A program made the translations under genes and the position numbers. This document shows positions 8,392-16,496 of a stretch of 64,000 nucleotides of DNA, in pieces; position 1 is the stretch's first letter; each line of letters starts with the position of its first letter. Below the pieces are notes generated by a model. The model had not been told where the DNA came from and did no database searches. It saw only the letters and a program-made list of their open reading frames with translations. This stretch comes from JAHBNG01 sp039028975 (lineage in GTDB: Bacteria > Chloroflexota > Anaerolineae > Caldilineales > Caldilineaceae): the NCBI GenBank assembly GCA_039028975.1, contig JBCCHB010000038.1:44673-108672 (forward strand). The letters are read 5' to 3'.

Positions 8392-8618
8392 GACACGTGG
8401 CCTTCCCAGATATCTTCAATTGGGTTGATAAGTTCATCTGGATGGACAAGTAACTGTGAACGAACAGGCATTTTGTCCCGCCAATTCGTTTTTTGAGTGG
8501 GTACGATTCGACCAACTTCTTCATTGTTGCGTTGAATAATGATCACTTCGCCAGCCGATAGTTTATCCAAATACTCAAAGAGGTTGCTGCACAATTTTGT
8601 TGCAGAGACCGTTAGCAT
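8388..8618 (-). CDS. Phd/YefM-family antitoxin (orphan)
   Basis: The 76-residue protein has the family's N-terminal DNA-binding half: an initial MLTVSATKLCSNLFEYLDKL segment followed by the VIIIQRNNEEVGRIVP strand pair, a layout typical of Phd/YefM. The C-terminal tail would normally wrap around the toxin. A good ribosome-binding site (GGAGG) stands before the ATG. Such antitoxins repress their own promoter and neutralise a Doc, RelE or PIN-type toxin. No toxin gene remains on either side; only a 12-codon frame overlaps the stop. It is opposite in strand to the flanking transporter genes and probably came in as an independent module, then lost its toxin. Confidence 0.85.
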   Translation of the reverse strand: MLTVSATKLCSNLFEYLDKLSAGEVIIIQRNNEEVGRIVPTQKTNWRDKMPVRSQLLVHPDELINPIEDIWEGHVS

Positions 8619-8732
8619 TTAATCTTCCTCCAACTGTATGTACGTAGAGAAGGGACCGTGTACATGTGTGACGCTAGAAATATAAATCCGTCAGCCATCC
8701 ACGATGTTTCAGAATAGAGTACAGCGAAACCC

Positions 8733-9653
8733 ATGTCCACCCAAATTTCAGATCTTCAAGTGTTCAAAGTTGGCAATAGCCCCGAGGATGTACTACCCAA
8801 TCCAGATGGCTCGCTCTACACCGGCTTAGCCGATGGCCGCATCTTGCGCATTGCTGAGGATGGATCGACGACGCAAGTGGCTGACACGGGCGGTCGTCCA
8901 CTGGGGCTAGAGTGGCACCCCGATGGACGGATCATTGTTTGCGACGCGCGCCTTGGCCTGCTTATTGTTGCTCCTGAAAGTGGGCGCATTGAGACGCTTG
9001 TAGCCTATGGAGACGCGTCGTTGTCTATTTGCAACAACCCAGCCATTGCAACTGACGGGCGCATCTTCTTTAGTGATTCGAGCCAGAGGAATTTGGAGGG
9101 TGACGCGCGTCGGGACCTCATTGACGCAATTCCAACTGGGCGGCTGCTGTGCCGTCACCCCGATGGGCGGGTTGAGGTGCTGATGGATGAGCTGCTCTTT
9201 GCCAACGGTGTGGTTGTGGCCCCGGATCAATCGTTTGTGCTGATTGCGGAGACGGGAAAGGCGTGCATTCACCGGTACTGGCTTGAGGGAGAGAAGGCGG
9301 GTCAGCGGGATATCTTCGCAGCCGATCTGGTGGGTCTGCCGGATAATTTGACGGTGGGGTCGGATGGTCTGCTATGGGTCGCGCTGGCTTCACCGAATAG
9401 CCCACTACTCGCGCGAATACATGCCATGCCAAAATGGTTGCGCTTCGTAGTTGCTCGTCTGCCACAGTGGATAGAGCCAGAGCAAGACCTTTGCTGTCAA
9501 TTAGCAGCGTTCGATTTCGATGGTAATCTCATCCACGACTTTGAGGGCGATGTAGAGCAGTATCATTTTGTAACGGGCGTGCGGGAGTTGGATGGGGTAG
9601 TTTACATGGGGACGTTTGAGGGCAATTCGGTCGCGCGCTTTGAGCTAACCTGA
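8733..9653 (+). CDS. SMP-30/gluconolactonase/strictosidine-synthase-like beta-propeller protein
   Basis: The 306-residue protein shows repeated propeller blades with motifs such as NPDGSLYTG, HPDGRIIVCD, ATDGRIFFSD and APDQSFVLIAE. This pattern is that of six-bladed calcium-dependent propellers that hydrolyse sugar lactones or related esters. An acidic residue near the start (PEDVLPNPDG) and the asparagine of NNPA and FANGV are at places that bind metal in the family. There is no signal peptide, so a cytoplasmic lactonase is likely. It lies between the two permease genes of the transporter, which suggests that the imported ligand, or its oxidation product, is a sugar lactone. Substrate assignment is inference. 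Confidence 0.8.
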   Translation: MSTQISDLQVFKVGNSPEDVLPNPDGSLYTGLADGRILRIAEDGSTTQVADTGGRPLGLEWHPDGRIIVCDARLGLLIVAPESGRIETLVAYGDASLSICNNPAIATDGRIFFSDSSQRNLEGDARRDLIDAIPTGRLLCRHPDGRVEVLMDELLFANGVVVAPDQSFVLIAETGKACIHRYWLEGEKAGQRDIFAADLVGLPDNLTVGSDGLLWVALASPNSPLLARIHAMPKWLRFVVARLPQWIEPEQDLCCQLAAFDFDGNLIHDFEGDVEQYHFVTGVRELDGVVYMGTFEGNSVARFELT

Positions 9654-9768
9654 GCAAGCCAATGGTTACCTTAACATTGGAGAGTAACTACCAGCGGGAC
9701 GGTTTGGTAAGTACCTTGCCATTTGGTAACGTAATCCGAGCAACGCCCTTTTCGTCCATGTTAACTAC

Positions 9769-10185
9769 TCACCCATGAGTGAGTACCCTGGTCGGCCTAA
9801 TCTTAAAGATCACGTGAACCCGTTGACCAAATGTCTCTTGCGGAACAATGTGACCATAGTAGCTGGGTTTGCCCGTGTAGAGTTGGGTGATGCGATTGAG
9901 CTCTTCGATGGCCCTATCAGTGAAATGACTTTCGACAACGCCGCGGATCTCCAGGTAGCGACCTGCATTCTGCGGATCTAACGCCATCAGGCTGACATTT
10001 GGGTTGTGGGCCATATTCTTGTTCTTCTGTCCACCTTCACTAGATGAGAACAGAATATGTGCGCCATCAAAGCGACACCAAATAATGGTTGTGTGGGGGG
10101 TCCCGTTTGGCATCACGGTAGCTAGCGTGACAAGAATAGGACCTTCAATCAAATCGCGATGGGTTTCAGGAATAACAGTAGACAT
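9769..10185 (-). CDS. PPOX-class flavoprotein (pyridoxamine-phosphate oxidase fold, F420/FMN-dependent)
   Basis: The 138-residue protein has the split-barrel fold of small PPOX-class enzymes: VTLATVMPNGTPHTTIIWCRFDGAHI near the start, an SSSEGGQKNKNMAHNPNVSLMALDP middle segment (shown in parts: KNKNMAHNP matches the cofactor-phosphate-binding K-x-x-N-L motif), and YLEIRGVVE. Similar actinobacterial and Chloroflexota proteins use F420 or FMN for reductions. The gene runs against the surrounding transporter genes and has its own ribosome-binding site (GAGGAG), so it is probably an independent insertion into the operon. The substrate is unknown. Confidence 0.82.
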   Translation of the reverse strand: MSTVIPETHRDLIEGPILVTLATVMPNGTPHTTIIWCRFDGAHILFSSSEGGQKNKNMAHNPNVSLMALDPQNAGRYLEIRGVVESHFTDRAIEELNRITQLYTGKPSYYGHIVPQETFGQRVHVIFKIRPTRVLTHG

Positions 10186-10222
10186 AGTTTCTCCTCGCTA
10201 ATAAATTTGTCCAATATCAAAT

Positions 10223-11071
10223 ATGACCACCACAAGCTATTCTAACGCATCAACACCCAATCGCCTCCTTGACCGCATCGGCTATCTGATATCCATGCTG
10301 GGTATCCTCGTTTTTGTTGGGTTCCCAATTTTTTGGATTACGATTTCTGCCTTCAAGCTAGAGAAGGATGTGAAGAAACCGTCGGTCATCTTTGAGCCGA
10401 CCTTCCAGAACTTTCAGATTATCTTCTCGGATCTCTTTGAGTTTGATCGGCTTATCGTCAACAGCTTGATTATCTGCGTGTGGGTTGTGGTTGTCACAAT
10501 TCCCCTGGCTATGATGGGGGCCTATGCACTTTCCCGCTTCCGCATCCCTTTCAAGCGCGCGCTGCTGGTGCTGATCCTTGCCACTCAGTTCTTCCCACCC
10601 GTTGTGCTGGTTCTCCCCTACTTCAACCTCTTCCGCCAGTTTTCACTGCTGGACACCTACACCGCGCTGGTCATCGTTAACCTAACCCGCACGGTTCCTT
10701 TCTCGGTGTGGCTGCTCTATGGCTTTGTAGATACCCTACCGCTGGAAATCGAGCAGGCCGGTCTGGTGGATGGCTGCACAGAATGGGGCATCCTGCGCCA
10801 CATCACCCTGCCGCTGACCATGCCTGGCGTCATCACAGCCGCTATCTTTTCTTTCCTGCTGGCATGGAATGAATTTCTCTACGCGCTGCTCCTCACATCC
10901 AAGGAGACTCGCACTGTCATCGTTGGCTTAGTCAATGTAGTAGGCGAGCGAGACGTGCCGTGGGAGCAGATGTCAGCAGCAGGCATTCTGGTCATGGTGC
11001 CGATGTTGATTATGTCGTTTGCGATTCGGCGCTATTTTGTGGAGGGGTTGACGATGGGGGCGGTGAAGTAA
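10223..11071 (+). CDS. ABC sugar transporter permease, MalG type
   Basis: This 282-residue inner-membrane protein has six predicted transmembrane segments and the EAA-loop motif EQAGLVDGCTEWGILRHITLP, with the highly conserved glycine. It ends RRYFVEGLTMGAVK, the family's standard C-terminus. It is the expected partner of the MalF-type permease at 7473-8342, although antitoxin, SMP-30-like and PPOX genes now separate them. Convergent with the epimerase gene, 22 bases apart. The shared ATPase is not encoded here. Confidence 0.92.
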   Translation: MTTTSYSNASTPNRLLDRIGYLISMLGILVFVGFPIFWITISAFKLEKDVKKPSVIFEPTFQNFQIIFSDLFEFDRLIVNSLIICVWVVVVTIPLAMMGAYALSRFRIPFKRALLVLILATQFFPPVVLVLPYFNLFRQFSLLDTYTALVIVNLTRTVPFSVWLLYGFVDTLPLEIEQAGLVDGCTEWGILRHITLPLTMPGVITAAIFSFLLAWNEFLYALLLTSKETRTVIVGLVNVVGERDVPWEQMSAAGILVMVPMLIMSFAIRRYFVEGLTMGAVK

Positions 11072-11093
11072 TAGAAGGATTGACAAGAGCCAC

Positions 11094-11762
11094 CTAAATG
11101 TCCATCAGACTAGCTTTCGCCGTTCCATACCGATTCTGATAACGGTCGTAATTGGCAGCAACCTCTTCAGGCGGTAGGATATCAGGTGTGCCGATTTGTA
11201 GTGCCAACCAGACCGTCTTGGCAATGTCTTCAACCATGACCGCCGCCTTTAATGCCTTGTTGACATTCTTGCCAATGGTAAAGACGCCATGGTTCTTCAT
11301 CAAGATTGCCATAGAAGGACCTATGGATCTCAGAATCTCCTCACCGATCTCTTTGCCGCCAATCGACGCGTAGCCGCCGCAGGGAATTTCGCAGCCAAAC
11401 TCGTCGGCGATTGCCGTGAGATAGACGGGAATGGAACGATTGACAGCGGCAAATGCTGTGGCGTAGTTGGAATGAGTATGCACGATGCCGTTCACATCCT
11501 CTCGACCGCGATAGACCCACACGTGAGAAGCGGTGTCTGACGATGGCCCTAAATCACCTTCAATAAGATTGCACTCAAGATCGACCACGACCATATTTTC
11601 GGGCGTCAATTCGTCGAACAACTTGCCGCTCGGTTTAATGACCACAAGCCCCGTGTCGGGATCGCGCCCGCTCACGTTACCGCTGGTCCAGGTAACGAGT
11701 CCGTGAGAAGGTAGGGCCATGTTGGCATCGCAGACTTCTTTGCGTAGTTCTGGTAGTAGCAT
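11094..11762 (-). CDS. ulaF: L-ribulose-5-phosphate 4-epimerase (AraD/UlaF family, class II aldolase fold)
   Basis: The 222-residue enzyme interconverts L-ribulose 5-phosphate and D-xylulose 5-phosphate, the last step that links L-ascorbate or L-arabinose catabolism to the pentose phosphate pathway. Visible active-site elements are the phosphate site TSGNVSGRD and KPSGK, the SSDT motif with its aspartate, the zinc ligands in HTHS, and a third histidine in KNHGVF; the catalytic aspartate region reads IADEFG. The length fits the family. It ends the minus-strand cluster that contains UlaE, UlaD-like and UlaG genes, supporting UlaF over AraD, but the two have the same activity and cannot be separated by sequence alone. 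Confidence 0.85.
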   Translation of the reverse strand: MLLPELRKEVCDANMALPSHGLVTWTSGNVSGRDPDTGLVVIKPSGKLFDELTPENMVVVDLECNLIEGDLGPSSDTASHVWVYRGREDVNGIVHTHSNYATAFAAVNRSIPVYLTAIADEFGCEIPCGGYASIGGKEIGEEILRSIGPSMAILMKNHGVFTIGKNVNKALKAAVMVEDIAKTVWLALQIGTPDILPPEEVAANYDRYQNRYGTAKASLMDI

Positions 11763-11873
11763 GGTTGAAATTCGTTCCTTCGAAGAATGAGTCGCAAATA
11801 ACTTTCTCGTTTTACTCAGGTGTAGCTCTGCAAATGACCAAGTTACTTAATTCTCGTACCTCAATAGGTTTCC

Positions 11874-12833
11874 TTATCGTGTGATTCCTGCACTCGTTGA
11901 TTCTAAAAGCATAGTAACCTCTTCCCGGTTTGTCACTACCTGATCGCCATGTTGACTCAACGCCAGTGCTGCGGTTAGCGCGCCAGTTCGTAGACCTAAT
12001 GGGAAGTCCTCTTGGAGCCAACCATCGATTACACCGGCTACCATGCCATCACCCGCGCCAATACGATCGATGATGACGACATCGCGGGCGGGTTCGGTGT
12101 AGAAGCGATGTCGGTCCCAGCCAATGATGCCATCGTCTGCCATGGAAGTGATAATGTAGCTAGCCTTAGTCCGTTGACCGAGTTGCTCGACGATCCCCTG
12201 AGGCGTGCCGTCGATCCCGAAGACGATTTTGGCATCCCCGCGGCCAAAAAAGAGCAGGTCCACTTTTTCCAGCAGCGGACCAACGGTAGCCGCAGCCTCT
12301 TGGGGACTCCACAGGTGAGAGCGGTAGTTCATGTCGAAGCTAACGGCAACATCCGCTTGTTCGGCTCGCTCAACGGCCTCGGTCATGATAGAAAGAATGG
12401 AGGACGAAAGTGGCGCGGTCAAGCCGGAGAGGTGGAGCAGTCGGGTATCCAGCAGGTAATCCCAATCAATTTGCTCGGGCCGCATGTTGGTAAAGCAGGT
12501 GTCGGCCCGATCATAGTAGACCTGGGTGGAGCGGGGCGGTTCGGCATACTCCACATAGTAGGTGGCCAGCCGATGACTGTCGGACCAGGCTACTGCCGAC
12601 AGATCCAGGCCCGACTGATAGAAGCGGTTGTAGACTCGACGCCCCATTGGCGTTTTGGGCAGGCTGCTCACCCAGCCACAGGACCAGCCTAGGCGCGCAA
12701 GTAGCCCGGTTACGTTGGCTTCGGTCCCGGCCACGTGGAGGTCAAGCTGCTCGGCTTCTTCCAGGCGGATGCCAGCAGGAACCGAGTATCGTAACTGCCC
12801 TTCACCGATAGTGGTGACATCGAATCTCGGCAT
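11874..12833 (-). CDS. PfkB-family carbohydrate kinase, copy 2
   Basis: The 319-residue kinase is a paralogue of the one at 1772-2737, with the same N-terminal FDVTTIGEGQLRYSVPAG, AGTEANVTGLLARLG and C-terminal IDRIGAGDGMVAGV signature containing the catalytic aspartate. Its ATG overlaps the stop of the HAD gene (TAATG), so the two are translationally coupled. Because the neighbouring enzymes act on 6-phosphorylated ascorbate-derived sugars and no PTS is present to phosphorylate the substrate on entry, this kinase is the best local candidate for making the phosphate ester. That is inference; KdgK-like activity on a keto acid is the conservative alternative. Confidence 0.88.
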   Translation of the reverse strand: MPRFDVTTIGEGQLRYSVPAGIRLEEAEQLDLHVAGTEANVTGLLARLGWSCGWVSSLPKTPMGRRVYNRFYQSGLDLSAVAWSDSHRLATYYVEYAEPPRSTQVYYDRADTCFTNMRPEQIDWDYLLDTRLLHLSGLTAPLSSSILSIMTEAVERAEQADVAVSFDMNYRSHLWSPQEAAATVGPLLEKVDLLFFGRGDAKIVFGIDGTPQGIVEQLGQRTKASYIITSMADDGIIGWDRHRFYTEPARDVVIIDRIGAGDGMVAGVIDGWLQEDFPLGLRTGALTAALALSQHGDQVVTNREEVTMLLESTSAGITR

Positions 12834-13513
12834 TATGCGATCTCCAACAGGCTCAATGAAAATTCTGCTAATGATCCCAGAACGATATCGGCTTGGGCAA
12901 CCAGCTCATCAGCAGGTGGGAAGCGCTCATCCGGCACAGCAATGACCATCATGCCTGCGGCTTTGCCCGAGAGAATGCCGAAACCAGAATCTTCCAGACA
13001 GGCGCACTTTTTTGGGTCGATGCCCATGCGTTCTGCTGTCGCCAGATAGACATCGGGAGCAGGCTTGCCCTTGCCGATCTCGTCGGCGGATAGAATAACT
13101 TGGAAGCAGCCGTCAAAGCCAGAATAGCCTGTGACGATGTCAATAAGCTGACGAGGCGATCCAGAAGCCAACCCTGTTGGGTATTTGGCCGCAACACTTT
13201 GGACCAGCTCTACCGCCCCGGGAAAGAAGGGGATCTTTTCGTTGTACATGGACACCATCTGATCGATGACCAGCTTCTGCATCTCCTTTGGGGGCATGGT
13301 TGCCCCAAAGTGCTCGATCATGTAGGTGGTCCACTCAGCGGTGCTAACACCCATCACGTTGTGGTGATCTTTAGTGGTCCACGGTTTGCCGTATTGGGCG
13401 GCTAGGGCGGCTCGTGCTCTATCCCAAACGGGTTCTGAATCCACCAGCAAGCCGTCCATATCAAAGATGACGCCTTCAATTTTTCGCTTGTTATCTACCA
13501 TGTTAGTTGGCAT
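12833..13513 (-). CDS. HAD-superfamily phosphatase/phosphomutase, beta-phosphoglucomutase-like (subfamily IA)
   Basis: The 226-residue protein has all HAD motifs: the nucleophile and acid in GVIFDMDGLLVDSEP, motif II serine in LASGSPRQL, the lysine in GKGKPAPDVYL, and the acidic pair in CLEDSGFGI. A helical cap lies between motifs I and II. Members dephosphorylate small sugar phosphates (hexitol, 2-deoxyglucose and similar) or isomerise beta-glucose phosphates. The start at 13513 overlaps the 3' end of the UlaE gene by 11 bases; an internal ATG at 13501 is an alternative. Its position between an epimerase and a kinase suggests a sugar-phosphate role, perhaps removal of a dead-end phosphate. 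Confidence 0.88.
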   Translation of the reverse strand: MPTNMVDNKRKIEGVIFDMDGLLVDSEPVWDRARAALAAQYGKPWTTKDHHNVMGVSTAEWTTYMIEHFGATMPPKEMQKLVIDQMVSMYNEKIPFFPGAVELVQSVAAKYPTGLASGSPRQLIDIVTGYSGFDGCFQVILSADEIGKGKPAPDVYLATAERMGIDPKKCACLEDSGFGILSGKAAGMMVIAVPDERFPPADELVAQADIVLGSLAEFSLSLLEIA

Positions 13514-14354
13514 GATCTATCAATCCTCCCTCAACCATTTTGTTCATCACCCATCCCCGTGCATTGCGTACAATTTCTAGGGAGTCGGGTGAATCGTCGT
13601 TCCACATTTCCAATAATATGGGGCCAGTAAAGCCCATATTGGCCAATGTGGCAAATGCATCGACAAAAGGAGTAACACCTTTGCCAAAGGGAACCCGGCG
13701 CGGCTCGCCGGGGATGGTATCTTTAACGTGAACACCTACGTAGTGACCATGCCCCAGCTTTAGTTCGGTACAGACATCCAGCTCATGTTCAGCCAAGTTG
13801 CCGATATCGGGATAAATTTGAAAGTAAGGCGAGTTGAACGCCTCAACAAACTCCATCGCTTTGCTCACAGAGATGACGTCATCGCCATCCACATTTTCCA
13901 GAGCCAAAACGACTCCGGCCTTACTCGCTATTTCCAGACCACGACCAAGGCCAGCACGATACCGTGCAAAACAGCCATCCACATGGGGCTCGTAGTAGAC
14001 ATAATATCCTGCTAGCTGAATCACCCGCACACCAATGTCCACAGCAAAGTCAATAGCTTTGCGCATTATGGCATCTGCCTCGGCAACCGTAGCAGGATCC
14101 GCGCTGCCGAAGGGGAATTTGCGATGCGCGCTGAGGCAAAGGGTGGTCAGAGGAATGCCTGATTGGGCGATAGCGTCACGTAGGTTGGCTCGCTCGTAGG
14201 CAGACCAATCTAGTCGGGCACGACGCTCTTCGCTCTCATCAATGGAGATTTCCACAAAGTCAAAGCCGACCGATTTGGCAATGTTCAGCCGTTCGTACCA
14301 GTCTACTTTAAAGGGAAGAGCTTTTTCGTAAATACCGATGGGTAATGATTTCAT
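13503..14354 (-). CDS. ulaE: L-ribulose-5-phosphate 3-epimerase (UlaE/SgaU)
   Basis: The 283-residue TIM-barrel enzyme converts L-xylulose 5-phosphate to L-ribulose 5-phosphate. Family-typical stretches are clear: PIGIYEKALP at the start, LCLSAHRKFPFGS, IMRKAIDFAVDIG, VRVIQLAGYYVYYEP and HVKDTIPGEPRRVPFGKG. The four metal ligands can be placed in ALENVDG (Glu), YPDIGN (Asp), VHVKDT (His) and LLEMWN (Glu). The match to enterobacterial UlaE, as I remember it, runs over the full length. The product fits the 4-epimerase at 11094-11762 and the decarboxylase at 14768-15424, giving a continuous route from 3-keto-gulonate 6-phosphate to D-xylulose 5-phosphate. Confidence 0.9.
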   Translation of the reverse strand: MKSLPIGIYEKALPFKVDWYERLNIAKSVGFDFVEISIDESEERRARLDWSAYERANLRDAIAQSGIPLTTLCLSAHRKFPFGSADPATVAEADAIMRKAIDFAVDIGVRVIQLAGYYVYYEPHVDGCFARYRAGLGRGLEIASKAGVVLALENVDGDDVISVSKAMEFVEAFNSPYFQIYPDIGNLAEHELDVCTELKLGHGHYVGVHVKDTIPGEPRRVPFGKGVTPFVDAFATLANMGFTGPILLEMWNDDSPDSLEIVRNARGWVMNKMVEGGLIDHAN

Positions 14355-14428
14355 ATTGTTGTTTTGGTCAAATGCTCTGTTTCAACGAACGAGACCATTG
14401 AATTTGATACGAGTCCTATACTATACTT

Positions 14429-14739
14429 ATGCCAGCAAAAGATATCATTCACGACGCGGTTTGCAATGCTCTGAATAAAGATGGTTGGAAGATCACTCAT
14501 GAGCATATGAAGAGCGCGACCACTATTTTCTGCATCGCATCGGTTGGGATGGTATAAAAAGGGTTTGGAACACGACGCTGTATGTGCGTATCAAAGATGG
14601 AAAGTTCTGGATTGAAATCGACTGGACTGAAGAGGGAATTGCTACCGATTTGCTGGAAGCAGGCGTCCCCAATCAAGATATTGTCCTGGCTTTTCATCAC
14701 CCCAGTATTCGCAAACATACGGAATTCGCGGTGGCTTAA
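14429..14739 (+). pseudogene. Fused remnant of xisH and xisI (element-excision controlling factors)
   Basis: The first 25 codons from the ATG at 14429 read MPAKDIIHDAVCNALNKDGW and match the start of XisH, the family first found next to the fdxN element of cyanobacteria. From about 14506 a different frame reads the C-terminal two thirds of XisI (DHYFLHRIGWDGIKRVW, then KDGKFWIEIDWTEEG, then GVPNQDIVLAFHHP and a final KHTEFAVA) up to the TAA at 14737. XisH and XisI are normally two adjacent genes of about 140 and 110 codons. Here the end of xisH and the start of xisI are gone and the parts are out of frame, so nothing functional can be made. It lies on the opposite strand between two ula-like genes. 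Confidence 0.82.
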
Positions 14740-14767
14740 CTAATCTTGTCGCGACGACCAACCCGTC

Positions 14768-15424
14768 CTATGACTCATCAAACGTCTCCACTATTGCTTG
14801 CTGAAATTCCCGCGCCGCCGCGGCTGGATCAACGGCCTGTACCAAGGCGCGTCCGGCGATAAATATATCAACCGGCACATCTTTGAAGAGGCCAATATCC
14901 TTGGCCTTGACACCACCCGTAACCGTGACTTTGTATCCCATATCATGCAGCCGACGGATGGTTTCAAAATCGCTATCATTCCATGTGAGCTGACCTTGCG
15001 CCTCCAGATCGCGGCTGCGCTTGACGATGATCTGCTCTACACCAAGATCGGCCCACAGTTCAACCTTGTCCCATGTCCAGCCGTCGCTCAGCTCGATCTG
15101 CACGTCACCACCGCGAGATTTGGCTTCTTGTAGCACTACCTCGAAAGAGCTCGACGCGGCACCGCTGACTACGCTGACCCAATCTGCACCTGCGTCAAAG
15201 GCCAACTTAGAGATGACGCTGCCTGCTTCTGCAATGCGCACGTCAGCCAGAATCGTCTTCTCTGGATACAGGCTGCGAATAATCCGCACCGCGTGCATCC
15301 CCTCGGACAAACAAAGAATGGTGCCGACCTCGATGATGTCTATGTGATCAACTGCTTTTTGGAGAGGCCCTAACGTTGAAGGCAAATCGAACGTATCCAG
15401 AGCAATTTGTAATTTAGGTTTCAT
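14768..15424 (-). CDS. UlaD-like decarboxylase, OMP-decarboxylase superfamily, copy 2
   Basis: This 218-residue TIM barrel is the in-cluster homologue of 3-keto-L-gulonate-6-phosphate decarboxylase, the step between UlaG and UlaE. It keeps D10, E32 and D61, the glutamate of GGDVQIEL, and the phosphate loop TVTGGVKAKD. The suprafamily signature DxKxxD is DVRIAE: the catalytic lysine is arginine (R63) and the second aspartate is glutamate (E66); the histidine before RSR is lysine (VKRSRD). The sister copy at 1005-1667 has the same lysine-to-arginine change. Its placement strongly suggests the UlaD reaction or a close variant, but the altered catalytic set means the reaction should not be taken for granted. 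Confidence 0.84.
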   Translation of the reverse strand: MKPKLQIALDTFDLPSTLGPLQKAVDHIDIIEVGTILCLSEGMHAVRIIRSLYPEKTILADVRIAEAGSVISKLAFDAGADWVSVVSGAASSSFEVVLQEAKSRGGDVQIELSDGWTWDKVELWADLGVEQIIVKRSRDLEAQGQLTWNDSDFETIRRLHDMGYKVTVTGGVKAKDIGLFKDVPVDIFIAGRALVQAVDPAAAAREFQQAIVETFDES

Positions 15425-15436
15425 GGTTTTTGGTTA

Positions 15437-15507
15437 CTAGGGATTAGGGGCTGGCTGCTGGTGCACTGACGTACTGATTACTGACAAACCGATTACCGAT
15501 GTACCGA
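15437..15507. repeat. Quasi-repeated intergenic spacer (ACCGATTACCGAT words)
   Basis: The spacer between the permease and decarboxylase genes is made of repeated words related to ACTGATTACTGAC and ACCGATTACCGAT. Similar words fill the spacer at 37696-37776 and, more loosely, 26460-26510. I see no promoter or coding sequence in it. Confidence 0.5.
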
Positions 15508-16494
15508 TTACCCCTTCACCGCTCCAGCCGTCATGCCGGAGATAATTTGGCGGGCAGCAAAGAAGGTGAGCAACAGGGGGGGCAATACAATCAGTGTTCC
15601 CATAGCCATGATTAGCCCCCACAAGACACCTTCTTCACTAGTAAAGAGGCTAGTCTTGACCGGCAGTGTATAGGTGCGTCTTCCGGTAAGAATCAGGGCT
15701 AGAATGAATTCGTTCCAGGCGATGCGGAAGGTGAAGATGGCAGCCACCGCGTAGCCTCCTGCCAGCAATGGAGAGATAATTCGGCGGAAAACTTGGAAGG
15801 GGGTCGCCCCATCCACGATAGCTGCTTCCTCCAGATCAATGGGAATCTGGTTGATGAAGCCGACGAGCAGCCAGACGATAAAGGGCAGGTTGAGGGCCGA
15901 GTAGAAGAGGATCAGCCCCAGACGCCCGTCAAGTAGACCGTCGGAGAAGATGTTGCAGAGTGCGTCCATCAGATCGCCGTCTGCCGTACACAGCGTGGTC
16001 CCGCCAATCCATTCCAAGTAACGGGAGTGCCAGGATGGCCCTTCCGCCGATTGCTGATACCAGATGTTCTCCCAACGACCCCAAAGCGCGAAGATGGGCA
16101 CCGTCAAAACGGCGGGTGGAACCATACGAACAAGCAGCGTAGTGTTGGCCATCAGCCCGCGCCCGGGGAATCTCATGCGCGAGATGGCGTAGGCCGCCCA
16201 GCTAGAAATGTAAAGCGTAATAATCGTCGTCGCCAGCCCCACATAGATGGAACTGATCAGATGGCGCAGGAAATTCTCCTGCTCGATGATCTTCTCGTAG
16301 TTGGCCAGCGTTGGCGTAAAGAACCAGAGCGGCTCTTTGGACATGATCATTACCTGCCGCTTGAGCGACGTCAGGATCATCATGTAGCCGGGGAAGAGAA
16401 TGATCAGGGCCAGAATGATCAGAAGGGCATAGTGGGCCACCGTGGACCATTTGATCCGGCGCGCAGGTTGTTGGGTTGCCGTAGCCGCTGCCAT
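15508..16494 (-). CDS. ABC sugar transporter permease, MalG type, with enlarged periplasmic loop
   Basis: The 328-residue protein has the MalG layout: N-terminal helix after an arginine-rich start, EAA motif EEAAIVDGATPFQVFRRIISP, and the C-terminal RQIISGMTAGAVKG. It is about 45 residues longer than usual. The extra sequence (after VPIFALWGRWENIW, rich in W, C and D, up to GLLDGRLGLIL) lies where a short loop normally connects two membrane segments, so it should face outside and could contact the unusual double-domain binding protein. The gene begins two bases after the stop of the MalF-type permease. It belongs to the transporter that serves the ula-like cluster. Confidence 0.9.
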   Translation of the reverse strand: MAAATATQQPARRIKWSTVAHYALLIILALIILFPGYMMILTSLKRQVMIMSKEPLWFFTPTLANYEKIIEQENFLRHLISSIYVGLATTIITLYISSWAAYAISRMRFPGRGLMANTTLLVRMVPPAVLTVPIFALWGRWENIWYQQSAEGPSWHSRYLEWIGGTTLCTADGDLMDALCNIFSDGLLDGRLGLILFYSALNLPFIVWLLVGFINQIPIDLEEAAIVDGATPFQVFRRIISPLLAGGYAVAAIFTFRIAWNEFILALILTGRRTYTLPVKTSLFTSEEGVLWGLIMAMGTLIVLPPLLLTFFAARQIISGMTAGAVKG

Positions 16495-16496
16495 AT

